Source of the DNA: Bromus sterilis | Taxonomy: Eukaryota; Streptophyta; Magnoliopsida; Poales; Poaceae | DNA length: 64,000 nucleotides | Assembly (NCBI GenBank): GCA_950022295.1 | Contig: OX465598.1 | Location: 113,381,001 to 113,445,000 of the forward strand | Direction of reading: 5' to 3' | Shown here: piece after piece, positions 20,947 to 33,673 of the stretch | Layout of the letters: every line of letters starts with the position of its first letter | Position numbering within the stretch: the stretch's first letter is position 1 | Made by a program: the position numbers and the translations under genes | Notes under the pieces: model-generated | The model's input: the letters and a program-made list of their open reading frames with translations, nothing else | The model's database searches: none | Told to the model about the DNA's origin: nothing

Positions 20947-21978
20947 ATGGACAACCTTGCGCGGAACGAATTCCAGCGCCGCATCCTGCTGGAGATGGAG
21001 GCCATCCTCCTCGCGCAGGCCGGCTATCCGTGCCCGCCGGACACCAGGCCACCCCACGACTGGGTGTTGTTCAACGGCGGCGTCCCGGTGCCGCCGGCGT
21101 CCCGGTGCCGCCGGCGCCAAAGGAGGGCACCGTCGCCTTCGACCTAGAGGTGGAGGTCGCCCGCGCCCAGATGACGCAGGAGGAGCGCGCCAACCCGACG
21201 AACGCGGCGGGCAACACCGCCGCATGGGCCGCCTACTTCCAGCACCGCCAGGACGAGGCCATCGCCTCGACCAACGGCCTCACGCCGGTGGCCGGCCGGT
21301 ACAACCGCGACGGCCGCCGGTGGTGGTGGAGCGTGGAGAGGCGCACCCTTGAGTGGGTGCTCCAGTACATCGACAACGGCAACGTGCCGCGGCTCCAGTA
21401 CCCTCCGATGGGGTACGGGGCCACGACACGCCGCTCCTACAGCCGCAGCACGCCTTTGTAGGCGACGCTCCCGTGCGACGAGGGGGCGACATCGTCGTCG
21501 TCCGGAGGCTCAGCGTCACGCTCCACCGGCTCTCATTCCTCGGGGTCGGCCTAATCCTCCCCGCAGCTCGCCCCGGTCAAGACCGAGGTGAAAATTAAGG
21601 TCAAGACCGAGCCGCTTGGCCGTCGGACTCGCGCTGGCGGCGTCGTCATCGGCGGCCCATTGACAGCCGCGCTCAGCGCTGAGGCTTCCTCTCCCGCCTC
21701 GGCGGAAAGATGAAGAAGGAGAAGGAGGTCGTCCCGCCTCCTCCGCCACCGCCGGCCGCCGACGATGACGAGGAGTGCGACGCCGGCCTCGAGTGGGCCA
21801 AGAAGGACTACCTCCTAGGTGAGATGGAGGCGCAGCACAAGGCCTGGGACCTCGCCAAGCCCCAGAAGCGCGCCGAGGCGGCAAGGATCCAGCTGGCGAC
21901 GCAGGGGGAGGGCAGCTGTCGCAGCAAGTGGGCACCACCGGCGCCGCCTGCTCCAGAGTTCATCGTGCTCGACGGCAC
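20947..21978 (+). pseudogene. Unrecognised gene carried by the Harbinger-like element, broken (5' part)
   Basis: The function is unknown to me. ATG 20947 opens MDNLARNEFQRRILLEMEAI. The frame is thrown off by a 17-bp tandem duplication (21082-21115) and then continues in another frame with DLEVEVARAQMTQEERANP, AAWAAYFQHRQDEAIAS and RRWWWSVERRTLEWVLQYID, to a stop at 21459-21461. After a further frame change, a segment with KTEVKIKVKTEPLG and then a frame from 21710 (DEECDAGLEWAKKDYLLGEM...) run to the retrotransposon insertion at 21978. The composition is charged, with Pro-rich linkers and no known catalytic motif. It looks like a decayed member of a repetitive grass ORF family, possibly nuclear. 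Confidence 0.6.
21082..21115 (+). repeat. 17-bp tandem duplication causing a frameshift
   Basis: GTCCCGGTGCCGCCGGC is present twice in a row (21082-21098 and 21099-21115). Because 17 is not a multiple of three, the Harbinger-carried frame changes here. Confidence 0.9.
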
Positions 21979-23430
21979 TTATCCGTCCAAAAGGTATCTA
22001 TAATTTCTGCTTGCTCCATGCATCTTTTGTGTGATATTGCTATGATATTGATGCACTTCCATACACTTTTGATCATATTTGGACTAACCTATTAACTCAG
22101 TGCACCCAGTGCCAGTTCCTGGTTTCTGCTGTTTTTGTATTTTAGGTTTTCCCATTATTTAAAGTGCCAGAAAAATTCCGGGAAAAATATAGGAAAAATC
22201 AGCATTCCGGAAGCTTCGCAAAGAGCCCGAGTGTGGACAAGAATGGCCTAGGCGGCCACCTGGCGCGGCCACCCCCTAGGCCGCGCCAGGGGGCGCCTGG
22301 GCCCCTGGTCCACCTCTGGCTGCTCCCCTTCGTCTATTTATTCCCCGTGAAGAGAAACCCTCGGGGACAGAACCCTTTTTCGCGATCTCTCCTCTGTTCC
22401 GCCGCCGCCGCGCTTCCAAGATCGGGAGCACCAGGAGACCTCTTCCCGGAACCCTGCCGGAGGGAGGAACCACCTCCAGGAGCTTCTCCACCACCATGGA
22501 TGCTTCCCGGATGAACCGTGAGTAGTCCACCTTGGACCATGGGTCTATGATCAGTAGCTATGTGATGTTCTCCTCCCCTCTTTGTTCTTCATGGTTTAGA
22601 CCTCGTGAGCTGCCCTACATGATCGAGGCACATATGTAATTTTTCTGCTGTTGCTATGCTGAATTTGCTGGGATCCGATGGATTATGAGACTATGTTCAG
22701 ATTGTGTTTGAGTAATATATTTGATTCTCCTCTTTTATATTTATGTTCTTGAGTGATTCTTGCAAGTTCTCCGTTGCTGTTTATTTCTTTGGCCAAGTAG
22801 TAGGTAGTGACTCCAATAGGGAGCGTTATGCATGATTGTGGGTTCATGCCCCCTGATGACTAGCTTGAGTGACAGAAACATGAGTCTAGGGGATGTGTTG
22901 TTGCCACAAGGGAGAAAACAATGGTGCTTGTACTTGCGGGTGCAAGGATTGTTTACTTTGCGCAAGGTTCTTTAATGCAATTGTCTGTTGCTTTGAGTTT
23001 ACACTTTGGGTGAGATTCGCAACTTAATACCAGCGAGATGTTCTGGATAGATATCTCAAGGTGGATGATTAGTTGGTAGATGCAGATGGATTTCGGTCTA
23101 CTTGTCTTGGCGTACCGCCCAACCTTTTGAGCCTCTTCCTTTCTTTATAGCATAGTTAGCATTGGTTTGCTCACATAATCCTGTCAATTGCCCAGCTGTA
23201 ATTTGTTTACCTCGCATGTATATTTTATCGTCTTTTGGGAGAGAGACATCACTATGAACATCATGGGATCCCGGTCCATATTTCCAATATTATTTACACC
23301 CACTATTTATTTACTTCTTTATTTACCTTTCCGTTGCTATCACTATCATTATTATCCCGTGCGTTTTATCCTTTGTAAACAACAAGGCCGGATGTATTGA
23401 CAACCTCTCTGAACTCATTGGGAGCAAAGT
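21979..23430 (+). repeat. 5' LTR, first piece
   Basis: It starts TTATCCGTCCAAAAGG where the sister LTR has TGATACATCC, so the terminal TG is mutated. It is co-linear with 45852-47302 and ends at GGGAGCAAAGT, where the solo LTR TGTAACAG begins. The ORFs inside are not genes. Confidence 0.9.
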
Positions 23431-24433
23431 TGTAACAGCCCAGATTTCACAAAAATTAAAAATTTTGTTTTCGGTGTGAATTGTTTGATTGCCTGATTTG
23501 TTCGCGGTGTTTGCATCCCCGATTTATCGATCGGCGATTATTTTTCCCCCTCTTATCTCGTATCGGACGGAAACCGACCCTTGCCACCCTGACACTCGAC
23601 CTTTGCGACACCAGGTTTCACCCGATCACCGTCGCGAAAACCGCACAAGACCAGCCGCAGCCAAAGGAACGAAAACCCCGTTTAATAAGTAAATGGGATA
23701 TTTTTATAGCGCGCCGGAAAGTGTTCTCAGAACGGTTCCGGCGCTAGGTGAACGCCGCCGGCTCGACGCGCTGATCACGCAGTTCGAAGTTTTACCCGAA
23801 TCAGAGGTCCTGCGGACCCCCGACGGTCAGAAACGTAAACACCGCGCGCGAGAGAGAAAAATCGGTGATGTTTTTGCAAACTGCCAGCCACCTCGGCTAT
23901 ATAAAGACCACCACACTCCCACCTCCTTCTAGGGTTTCCCCTAAGCACCTAGGCAGCCCCCAGATCCAGATTTGCCCCAAAAATAGTCTATTTTCGCACA
24001 TGTTAACCCCAAATTTTAGCAAACCCTAGCCCCAAACACTCCTGACCGTCGGATCAACCGATCCAACGGCCAAGGTTTGCCCAGCCTCCACCAACCTCCA
24101 GCCGTGGGCTCACCCACGCGCCGCCGCCAGCCCGCCCGTGGAAGCCGCCTCCACTCCGGCCGCTAAAGCAGCCGCCACGCCCCGGCCACCTCCTCCTCTC
24201 CCTCACGGCCTCCTCCCTTCTCTTTCCTCTCCCCTTTTTTCCTTCTCCTCCTTCACCTCCATATCCCCTGGACAGGAATGCCATGGACGGCCTGTGCTTG
24301 TGCCGCCCGCCATTGGATTCGTCGAAGCTCGGAGACGACGTCGCGCCGCCGCCTCGAAACTGCCTCGCCACCCGCCGGATCTGGGAGGTCCTTGCCGCCG
24401 CGCCCGTTCCCTGCCACCGCACCGCCCTCCCTC

Positions 24434-27400
24434 TGTGACGCCCTCAATTTATGATCATGTACAGTAATCATACACGCAGGGTACATGATCGAGATCAAGT
24501 TGCCACAGTGAGAATATCACAGCGCAACACTAAACACAAAAGGATAAACCAAAAATATTACAATGAAGGGGGGGTCACACGGACCCGAATACATAAGTCA
24601 TACAATCATAATATCTGAGTACGGACATAGTTAGTCAAGTTTTTGCCTTAAGAAGGCTAGCACAAATAACATCAGAGGTACAAATCGAAAAGGCGAGGCC
24701 TCCTGCCTGGGATGCACCGAACTACTCCTGGTCAACGGGAACTCGACGTCGTAGTAGGCTCCTCCTGGAATCTCGTGCTCCTGGGCTCCAACGTCGACTG
24801 CAGCGGCCGATCAGGCAAAGCGAAAAAAGGAAATAAAGCAAAGGTGAGTATCTAGCATACCCGCGAGTCTTACGTCCGCTACTAAGCATTTATGCATGTA
24901 TCAAATGGAAAGGGGAGGCTATATATAGTGGGCTGCAACGTAGAAATCAGAATAAGGATAAGAAGCTAGGCCTATCGAAGACTAGCATCTTCCGACGAGT
25001 CTTGCAGCATGAGGTAAGAATCAGCCAACAGTTTATATAAAGCATAAAGTAACAATGCAGCAGAAGTTGCTGCAACATTGTATAATAATAAGTTGTAATA
25101 ATTAGCAATGCCTCCGAGTTCCCCTCCTCGACATCCCCGCGAGGAAGAAAAACCCGGAACCAACAGTTTAATAGTAGTAGTTTGTAGTGATAGGATCTGG
25201 CTTCAGCATAAAGCGTCCTGTTACCGTGGACACGGCTATTCGAATAGATTAAACTCCCTGCATGGGTGCACTAGTGTGACACTACACGCTCGGATCTCCA
25301 GGGTGGCGTACACCTTGTTAGGGAATGCCCCATCGAGGCTATCCGACACAACGCAGTCCATCCTACAACTCATCAGAGAGGTCCCCGCCGGTCTACAGCC
25401 CTAAGTGCAAGGGGGTCATGGGCCTATCACCCCTCGCTCTCCGGGTCGTTGCGAGGAGGGTGAATTCCAACGCCGCAGCGTGATCCGTCCCTGCCGCAAT
25501 GCTGAACTGGACGTCTTTCAGAGCTTTTGAATGAGGCTACATTGCGGACGCGCCCAAACGCGTAATCCCACGTATAGGTAGTGCGTACAAGCCAAAAGGC
25601 TACTCAAGTCATCCGCCGAACCCGTTAAGCATTTTATTAATTTTCCGACGAGAAAACCATTATCGTTGCCCCTTATTGAATGAGTCGCGGACAACGACAG
25701 CAGTCAGGACCACCAGTAACGTCGGTTCCTTCCCTGACGTCCCACCAACTCGTGCGGTTACCAACAAGGTGAACCGTCTCCTTACCTTGTCTCGCGTCTG
25801 CTCCGAAGAGCTCGACTTTCGTACAACAGGAAATCCTTCGTCACGAACAGTACTAGGCCCGCCGCACACCGGTGGAATACACCTGACCTGTCGTTCCTCT
25901 AAGATACCCTGCGCGGGCACCGTGGGGTCACCTGACTCCTTACCTGTAAGGACAAGCGTGGTTCAGAACCCTAAGACGGATATACAGAGTCGACCACGAG
26001 TGGAGTACGGGGATTTCTCCCCGATCGCTCACACTTGAGGTGGCTCGATAGATCCGACGTAGGGGGCTGAGTCGGTGTCTGCTCTGAACCGTACCTGTAG
26101 TAGTTATAACATATCGTATCCGCGATCATCCCAGAGTGATCATGGCCCGCTATCTAATCCTATTGACTAGCAAGGCGCAGGGTTCACTGCTGAATATAGT
26201 ATATATAATAGGAAGCATAGGATAACCGAAGGTGCATCAAGGGTGACAATGACATGCTATGCAATGGAATTGGATTGTACGTAGCAGTAGCAGCAGCATA
26301 TGCCTAGTGCAAGAAAAGTACGGAAAGATAGGCGATATCTGGGGAAGAGAATGGCTCTGCTTGCCTTTAAGCTCGACGGTAGAGGTACGGTCGTCGACGA
26401 AGTAGTCGATCACAGGGGCATCAACAGCGGACGTCGAGACTACCGGACAATAAGAGAGGGGGGAGAAACAATAAATACACAGCAATAATAGCAATACAAA
26501 TACAAGACATGACATATGAAATGTTAACGATGCTCTAACGTTATACGATACACGTAGCACGGAGCGGGAATTCATTGGTGGATGAACTGTCAGCTCCGGG
26601 TGATTACCGGACAGGGTGTCCGGAGTGGGAAGGTATCATGCCGGAGGTGTCATGGACATCCGACAAACACGTGAAGGGTGTATCCGTGTTAGGTGACCCA
26701 TTCTGAACAACTTTCGTGTTCAGAATAAATTCATCCGGAAAGTTTTAAGGTAACGGGCAATTATCGGACAAACGGACCGGAGGGGGGGATGTCGATGTTC
26801 GTTGTGTTAGAGGGGTGTGGTGGGTATCCGGGTAGCGTATTCCTAACCGGCATAATTTTCTGATCAACTTTCATGTATAAAGTTTTTTAATTCGACTTAC
26901 GGTTTAAAAGATATTGATTTTCAAAGTTTTAATCATATTTAAATCAATTTTGGATTTTCTTTTTAATATTTAATACAACATTATCCATAAGGGTTTTGAC
27001 TGGTCAAACCTGACAAGTGGGACCTACTGACCAGTGGGTCCCACATGTCAGCCTCACATATAATAAAAACATTTTAATTTAATTAACAGAAGTGGGGCCC
27101 AGTTGTCATAGGCACATAGTTAAATATTTATTTTAAAGCATATTAAGCTGCCGGACCCACATGTCAGTGTCACTAGGGGTTTTTATGGTTTAAACTAAAC
27201 ATTTTATTAACTTAATAGGGGTGGGCCTACATGTCATATACACAAATTATTAACAGTTTTGTTTTTATTATCTATAATAGGGGATTAGCCCCTAATAAAC
27301 TGGGTCGGCCCCACAGGGCAGTGGCACACCACAGCGTGCCCACGCCGATGGCGAGGGGCACGGCGGCTGTGCCAGTTCCGGCGAGGGAACGGGGCTGCGG

Positions 27401-28585
27401 TGGAAGGGGGCGAGGCAGGAGCACGGCGGGGCACCACGCCGGCCAGGACCGCGGCGAGGTCACGCGCGGGGCGCGGGCACAGAAGGCGCGGCGTGGTGAG
27501 CGCGCCATGGCCATGGAGGCCAGCCAGCGGCGAGCTCGGGCGGGGGAAGCTACGGCAGCGGAAGGAGACGGGGAACAAGGGGGGTCGAACGAAAGGCTCA
27601 CCCCGGAGCTCGACGGCGGCGGAAGGAGACGGGCACAGAAGCCTGGGGAGCGCGACGGTGACCGGAGGCGGGCGAATTTCGGCGACGGAGCGCGGCGGCT
27701 GGAGGTTGAAGACGCGCGCTATTTGCGGCCTGCGGCTCGTCCCGGCGTCGATTGGCAGCAAGTCTTGGAATAGACATCGACGCAGAAGCGGCTGGACACC
27801 TTGGCTGGCCTCCTCGTCGTCGTTGGCCGTGAGAACCACAACGGGGCGGCCACGGTTGCGGGCGGCGAGCTCGCCCAGAGAAAGCGGCGCGAGGGAGGGA
27901 GAGATGGGGAGGGCACGGCTAGGTTAGGGTTCACGCCGGGACGCTAGGTGGCCCGTGGTTCTTATCCCCGCCGGCGGTGGCCTGGATGGCCTCCACGGCG
28001 TCTGTGGCCGCGCCCTCGCCAGGGGATGGGCGCCACGCCTCCCCTGTACGGAGGTAGGAGATGAGTGGGGGCATGGTGGGTCGGGCCCAGTGGGGGGAAA
28101 AGAGGGGTGGGTGGGCTGCGCCCAGTGCGTAGTTTAGGTTTTCTATTTCTTTTTCTTTTCTTTTCTGTTTTTAATTATTTTAGTTGATTTAACATTTTTG
28201 TAAATCTTGTAACTTGCTCCATTATTTGTATTGCCATGTGTAGCAATGCTACATAAAGTTTGGTGATTAAATAAATTCATTTGAATATTGTTGTTTATTT
28301 TAATATGGCTTTTTGTGATGTTTTGCTACTGCTAATAATTGTTGGCAATATTTATATATTGCAATAAATTCTCAAAGCATGTTTACCATGGTTCACTGGT
28401 TTTTAGGGATTTTCAAAAGTGGTTTCATAATTTCTGGACAAAGTTTTGTTTATCACTTTGTTTTTTTAATATCAACCAAAAGGGTTTTAGGAGTGATCAA
28501 ATGCAAAGCTGATCAAAGTGAGATTAGCAACAGTAATTATCATTAACAAAAGTGATTACTGTTACATGACACCGAGGGTGTTACA
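24434..28585 (-). repeat. 3' LTR (element orientation) of the Tekay-like element
   Basis: It runs from TGTGACGCCC to GGGTGTTACA on +, 4152 bp. It includes a GC-rich segment (27300-27940) whose long ORFs are compositional and not genes, and a C/T microsatellite at about 28140-28170. Confidence 0.92.
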
Positions 28586-28598
28586 AATCTCCCCCACT
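28586..28598 (-). other. Polypurine tract of the Tekay-like element
   Basis: AATCTCCCCCACT on + reads AGTGGGGGAGATT on -, directly before the LTR start TGTAACACC. Confidence 0.8.
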
Positions 28599-28621
28599 AC
28601 AAGAATTCTCGTCCCGAGAAT

Positions 28622-30256
28622 CTAAGCGGTAGAGGGGAAAAGATCGGGGTATTCTTCACGAAGACGATCTTCGCGTTCCCAGGTGGCTTCATCTTCAGAA
28701 TGATTCGACCACTGAACTTTGAGGAACTTGACCGTCTTGTTGCGGGTTCGACGTTCAGACTGATCAACAATGCGGCTCGGATGTTCTTGATAAGTCAAGT
28801 CCTGTTGCAGCTCAATCATATCATGTTCCACTTCTCGAATAGGGTCCTTGAAGCAGTGTCGGAGTTGCGACACGTGAAAGACATCGTGGACTTGGGAGAG
28901 GTTCGGCGGCAATGCCAATCGGTATGCCACGGGTCCACTCTTGGGAAGGATACGGAACGGGCCAATGTAGCGAGGAGCCAACTTGCCTTTGATTCCGAAA
29001 CGTTGAGTGCCTCGCATCGGAGTGACACGAAGGTAAGCGTATTCACCAGGTTGATACTCCATCTCTCGGTGTTTGCGGTCATAGTTGCTCTTCTGACGGG
29101 ACTGAGCGGCCTTCAAATGTTCACGAATGACGTGAACTTGATCTTCAGCTCGCTGAACAATATCCGGACCAATGAGTGTACGTTCCCCAGTTTCTGACCA
29201 ATTCAGAGGGGTTCGACACTTACGCCCATAGAGAACTTCGTAGGGTGCCATCTTCAGACTAGCGTGGTAGCTATTGTTATACAAGAACTCGACCAACGGG
29301 AGAGATTCCTCCCATTTCTTACCGAAGGAAATAACACAAGCTCGAAGCATGTCTTCCAGCACTTGATTGACTCGTTCAACTTGGCCTTGTGGCTGGGGGT
29401 GATAAGAGGTGCTGACATGCAGAATAGTCACCAAAGCTTCTTGGAAACTCCTCCAGTATCTTGAGGTGAAAAGGTTTCCACGATCTGAACTGATCTCCAA
29501 CGGAATACCGTGGATTGACACAATTTCTGAGATATACAATTCTGCTAACTGAGTAGCGGTGATCTTCTCCTTGACTGGTATAAAGTGAGCAACCTTGGAG
29601 AACCGGTCGATGACGACAAAGATCGCATCGTTTCCCTTCTGTGATCTAGGAAAACCAGTGACGAAGTCCATCTTGACTTTGTCCCACTTCCATTCAGAAA
29701 TTTCAAGTGGTTGTAGAGCTCCAGCGGGTTTTTGATGTTCACCCTTGACGCGACGACAAACATCACATTCAGAAACATATCGGGCAATGTCTTGCTTCAT
29801 GTTAGGCCACCAGAACTGCGGACGAATGTCTTGGTACATCTTGGTGCTTCCAGGATGAATGGACAACGGGGTATCATGAGCCGCTTTCATGACCTTCGGG
29901 GTCATACCCAGGTTCGCATGCCTGCCCTTGCTGTGAGTAACCACTAAAGGGTTCTGGTAGAACACCGCACCTTCGCTATTAATAGTGTAGGGTGAGGGTC
30001 TCCCATTTACGATATCGCGCTTAATCTTGTGTACGAAATCATCATAAAACTGTATACCCTTGACGGATTTGACGAGATCCGGTTCGATAACCAGGTTATT
30101 TACATAACCTTGAGGAACAATCTCGAGGTTCAACTTTTGAAACTCTTCATACAGAGGTGGTTGTTCTAGTTGCACCTCAAGTTCACTACAGTAAGCTTTA
30201 TGGCTCAGGGCATCAACCATCACATTAGCTTTGCCAGGGGTGTAATGAATATCCAT
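28622..30256 (-). pseudogene. Integrase and chromodomain-like C-terminus of pol
   Basis: The 544-residue frame is in register with the RNase H fragment upstream, separated from it by a TAA. Residues 1-20 (HYTPGKANVMVDALS) finish RNase H. The integrase zinc-binding HHCC is H127, H134, C164 and C167. The catalytic triad is D197 (KMDFVTG), D258 (SSDRG) and E294 (GQVERVN), with 35 residues between the last two, the usual DD35E. A GPY/F-type module (LAPRYIGPFRILPKSGPVAY) lies near 427-445. The end (VKFLKVQWSNHSEDEATWER, about 508-527) is chromodomain-like, which in this family steers integration to certain chromatin. It cannot be made as part of an intact polyprotein in this copy. Confidence 0.88.
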
Positions 30257-30334
30257 GTTAAAATCGGCTATTGTCTCGAGCCATCTTTGTTGGCGGAGAT
30301 TCAGGTCGGGCTGAGTAAAAAAGTACTTCAGGCT

Positions 30335-30622
30335 TTAGTGGTCGGTGTAGATCTCGCAACGATTACCAACGAGGTAATGTCGCCACAGCTTCAATGCATA
30401 AATTACTGCTGCCAATTCGAGATCGTGCGTTGGGTACTTATCTTCGTGAGAACGCAACTGAAGAGAGCCATAAGCAATCACGCGGCGCTCTTGCATTAGG
30501 ACACAGCCTAACCTTTGACGAGACGCGTCGCAGTATATCACAAAGTCCTTCTTGGTATCAGGGGGAGCAAGCACTAGGGGAGAAGTGAGCTTGTCCTTGA
30601 GAGCTTGAAACTTTCTTGACAT
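30335..30622 (-). pseudogene. RNase H fragment of pol, ended by in-frame TAA
   Basis: FVIYCDASRQRLGCVLMQ and the end LWRHYLVGNRCEIYTDH are RNase H motifs that degrade the RNA strand during reverse transcription. The frame is offset from the reverse-transcriptase frame, with the frame change near 30605-30622. It stops at TAA 30335-30337, after which the same frame stays open into the integrase ORF. Confidence 0.85.
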
Positions 30623-32637
30623 TTATCAGTCCACTCAAACTTAACGCCTTTGTGAAGCAGATTAGTCAGAGGTTTGGCAATCTTGGAGAAGTTCTCGACG
30701 AAACGGCGGCAGTAGCTAGCAAGGCCGAGGAAACTTCTGACTTGCTTTACAGTCCTGGGAGGAGTCCAGTCAAGAATAGCCTGGATTCGTTCTGGGGTGA
30801 CGGCAACGCCATCCTTGGAAATCACATGACCAAGGTAAGTTACTTCGGGAAGCCAGAATTCACACTTAGAATACTTAGCATAGAGTTTGTGTTCTCGAAG
30901 CTTTTCCAGTATAAGACGAAGGTGTTCAGCATGTTCTTCTTCATTCTTGGAGTATACCAAGATATCATCCAGATAAACCACGACGAACTTGTCGAGGTAT
31001 TCCATGAATATATAGTTCATCAATCGAGAGAAGGTGGCCGGGGCATTGGTCAGGCCAAAGGTCACGACGGTGTACTCGTATGAACCATAGCGAGTAATGA
31101 AAGTGGTCTTCGGTATGTCCTCTTCACGGACCCGGATCTGATGGTAACCCATCCTGAAGTCGAGCTTTGAGAACACCGTAGATCCAGCAAGTTGATCATA
31201 AAGATCGTTGATCCGAGGGAGCGGATACTTGTTCTGTATAGTTGCCTGGTTGATAGGTCGGTAATCTTGGACCAAACGGTTCGTTCCCTCGCTCTTTTTG
31301 ACAAAGAGCGAAGGTTCTCCCCAAGCAGAGGAACTGGGGCGAATGAATCCTTTCTGAAGTGCTTTGTCAATTTCCTCCTTAAGTTCAAGGAGTTCATGTG
31401 GCGGCATCTTGTAAGGACGCTTGGCAATAGGGACGGTGCCAGGCTTCAAGTCGATGAAGAATTCGACATCTCTGATCGGTGGTATTCCCGGCAGTTCTTC
31501 TGGGAAGACGTCGAGAAAATCACGAACGACTAAAATGTTTTCGATCCCTTCGAGAGGTGCAGCGTTCAGGGCATTCAGAGCATATATCTGGTTCTCGGCA
31601 TGTTGAATCATCTGGGCTGAATAGTAGACTATCTGGCCAGAGGGGTGCGTGAGCCGGACTTCCTTAACGTCACAATCGATGCGAGCCTTATGTGTTCTCA
31701 GCCAATCCATACCAAGAATGACGTCTATGGTAGTTACCTTGAGGACCATGAGCGACGCAGGAAACACTAATCCTCCCATTTCAATACGGTTGTTGTGGGC
31801 TATCATCGAGGTCTCCCACTTGGATCCCGGAGAACTGACCAACAGCGGAGAGTACATGCGCTCCAATGGTAATTCTTGCTTGAGCGCAAATGCCTCAGAC
31901 ACGAAAGAATGTGATGCTCCTGAATCAAACAGAACAGAAGCTGGTACTGAATTAACAAGGAGGGTTCCCATCACGATAGTCGGATCCTTTCTAGCCTTCG
32001 CAGCATCAACATGATTGGCATGGCCCTGTACAACAACGGACGGCTTGGTATGGGTGTTTTTGAAACGACGGATTCGACAACTCTTCATACGACCGACAGG
32101 GGGATGTGGCGCATCCTGAGACTGAACCGGGCGACAGTTAACAGCACGGTGACCTGGTTGCCCACACTTGTGGCATAAGCCATCGTTCTGGGGAGGAGCC
32201 ATAGTATTGGGCTGTTCAGTCGGAATCGTTAGCTGTCTCGGAGGCGGAGACATACGAGGTGCAGCATAAGACAACCTTGGCGTTGGTGCAGGCCGGTGAA
32301 AAACATTGTGCGGGAGACGGACTCGAAGTTTCTGAACGGGCCGACCCGAAGATGGGCCAGCATCTCGAGCACGCTTGAGCGAATCATGGTGCTTAGTCAG
32401 AGCAGTTTCGACTTGGAAAGCCTTGCTGACAAGGGTCGCCAAGTCCGCACAATCATGAAGGACAAGTGCGAGCTCTATATCAGGACGCAGTCCTTCTCGG
32501 AATTTCTCCTGTTTGCGAGCGTCGGTGGCGACGTCTCTCTCAGCATAGCGGGACAACTCAAGGAATTTCCTATGATATTCATCAACAGTTGTCTGGCCCT
32601 GACGGAGTTGGCGGAAATCCTCCTTCTTCTGGTCCAT
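30574..32637 (-). pseudogene. gag C-terminus, zinc knuckle, protease and reverse transcriptase
   Basis: The 687-residue frame begins in the capsid region (FRQLRQGQTTVDEYHRKFLE). A CCHC zinc knuckle lies at residues 155-168 (CHKCGQPGHRAVNC), followed by the aspartic protease active site LFDSGASHSF (236-245). The reverse-transcriptase domain has the first catalytic Asp in FSKLDF (about 489-494) and the YLDD box at 555-558. LGHVISKDGVAVTPERIQAI is the thumb/connection start. The frame ends out of register just before RNase H. The true polyprotein starts upstream at 33024, so the Met used here is internal. Confidence 0.9.
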
Positions 32638-32748
32638 CAGACCTTGAGGAAGGTGCCATGCACGGAAGGCTAACTGTAATTCTTTCCAAGTGGTTACAGT
32701 TCCATCTGGCAGCGCAAGCCGGTGGCTTTCCCACCACTGAGCAGCTGG

Positions 32749-33024
32749 TCACCTCAGATGATACATCGCAAAGGTGAGGTAACTAGAAGGGGCAACAACA
32801 GCTGACTCCATCTGAAAAGTGATATCACGGAGCCAATCATCGGCATCCATAGGATTTTTGGAGCTGCGGAAGGTGGACGGACTGAGGCGCACGAACTCTT
32901 GCAGTGTTACTGGGGAATTCTGGGTTGAAAGCTGGGTCATTACTCCGGCCATAAACTGACGGTTCAGATCAAACTGTTGCAGTACTTCGGCCATATAAGG
33001 TGGAGGTGGGGGATCGTCAGCCAT
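32749..33024 (-). pseudogene. gag N-terminus of the Tekay-like element, ended by in-frame TGA
   Basis: The 91-residue frame MADDPPPPPYMAEVLQQFDL...FRSSKNPMDADDWLRDITFQ has the typical start of chromovirus gag. It ends at TGA (32749-32751), while the same frame continues into 30574-32637. The leader from the PBS to this ATG is about 630 bp. Confidence 0.82.
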
Positions 33025-33658
33025 CCTGCATGAACAGCAGGGATTAGTTCAGACAAAGCATTTGTAAAGATAAGAAGTCATACATGATGTAGTATGAGCA
33101 ATGAATGAGAAGTGCAGTAGATACACAATAGTAGTCATATAGACATACAGATCTTTGCACACAGTCGGTCAAAATAGGACAGCGTAACGTCGTAGAAATT
33201 AAGGAAAAAGGACTCAGTAGGCGGCGCGCAGACCGCGGTAAGGATTTCACGACACGACATAGATTCCACTATGTCAATCACGCCGCAAGAAAACTGTTGG
33301 CCACAGGAGTTAATGCCAGAGGACGTGCGGCCTGCCCAGAATGAGAATGGGATCCGCGGTCCGGGACCTTGGGTAGAACTCCTGCGACACGACTCAATCA
33401 ATGAGGTAGCACCAAAACGCCGGGTGGAATCAAGAGAACGTGATCCTAATGTCAGAGTTTGTAGAACTTACCAGCAAGGATAAGAGAGCAGATTCCCAGA
33501 GCATAGGTACGAAGAAAAGGATCCAAATACCATAGATATCACACGTAGTGACATCGATGTGGGCCCGTAAGCCAAATATTAAGTTAGCAAAATAGTTTTT
33601 CAAAGTCTAGACTCTACTTCGACCAGGTAGTGGTTGGGTGGCTTCCAACAGGCAGTCG

Positions 33659-33670
33659 GCTCTGATACCA
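33659..33670 (-). other. Primer binding site, initiator tRNA-Met
   Basis: GCTCTGATACCA on + reads TGGTATCAGAGC on -, three bases inside the right LTR. It sets the element's orientation. Confidence 0.9.
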
Positions 33671-33673
33671 ACT

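Noticed and set aside
24054..24498. ORFs on both strands in a GC-rich patch
   Set aside because: They fall in the leader-like block of the solo LTR and cross its junction with the nested element.
27231..27934. Several ORFs in a GC-rich block, repeated at 36472-37152
   Set aside because: They lie inside both LTRs of the Tekay-like element and have only compositional bias.
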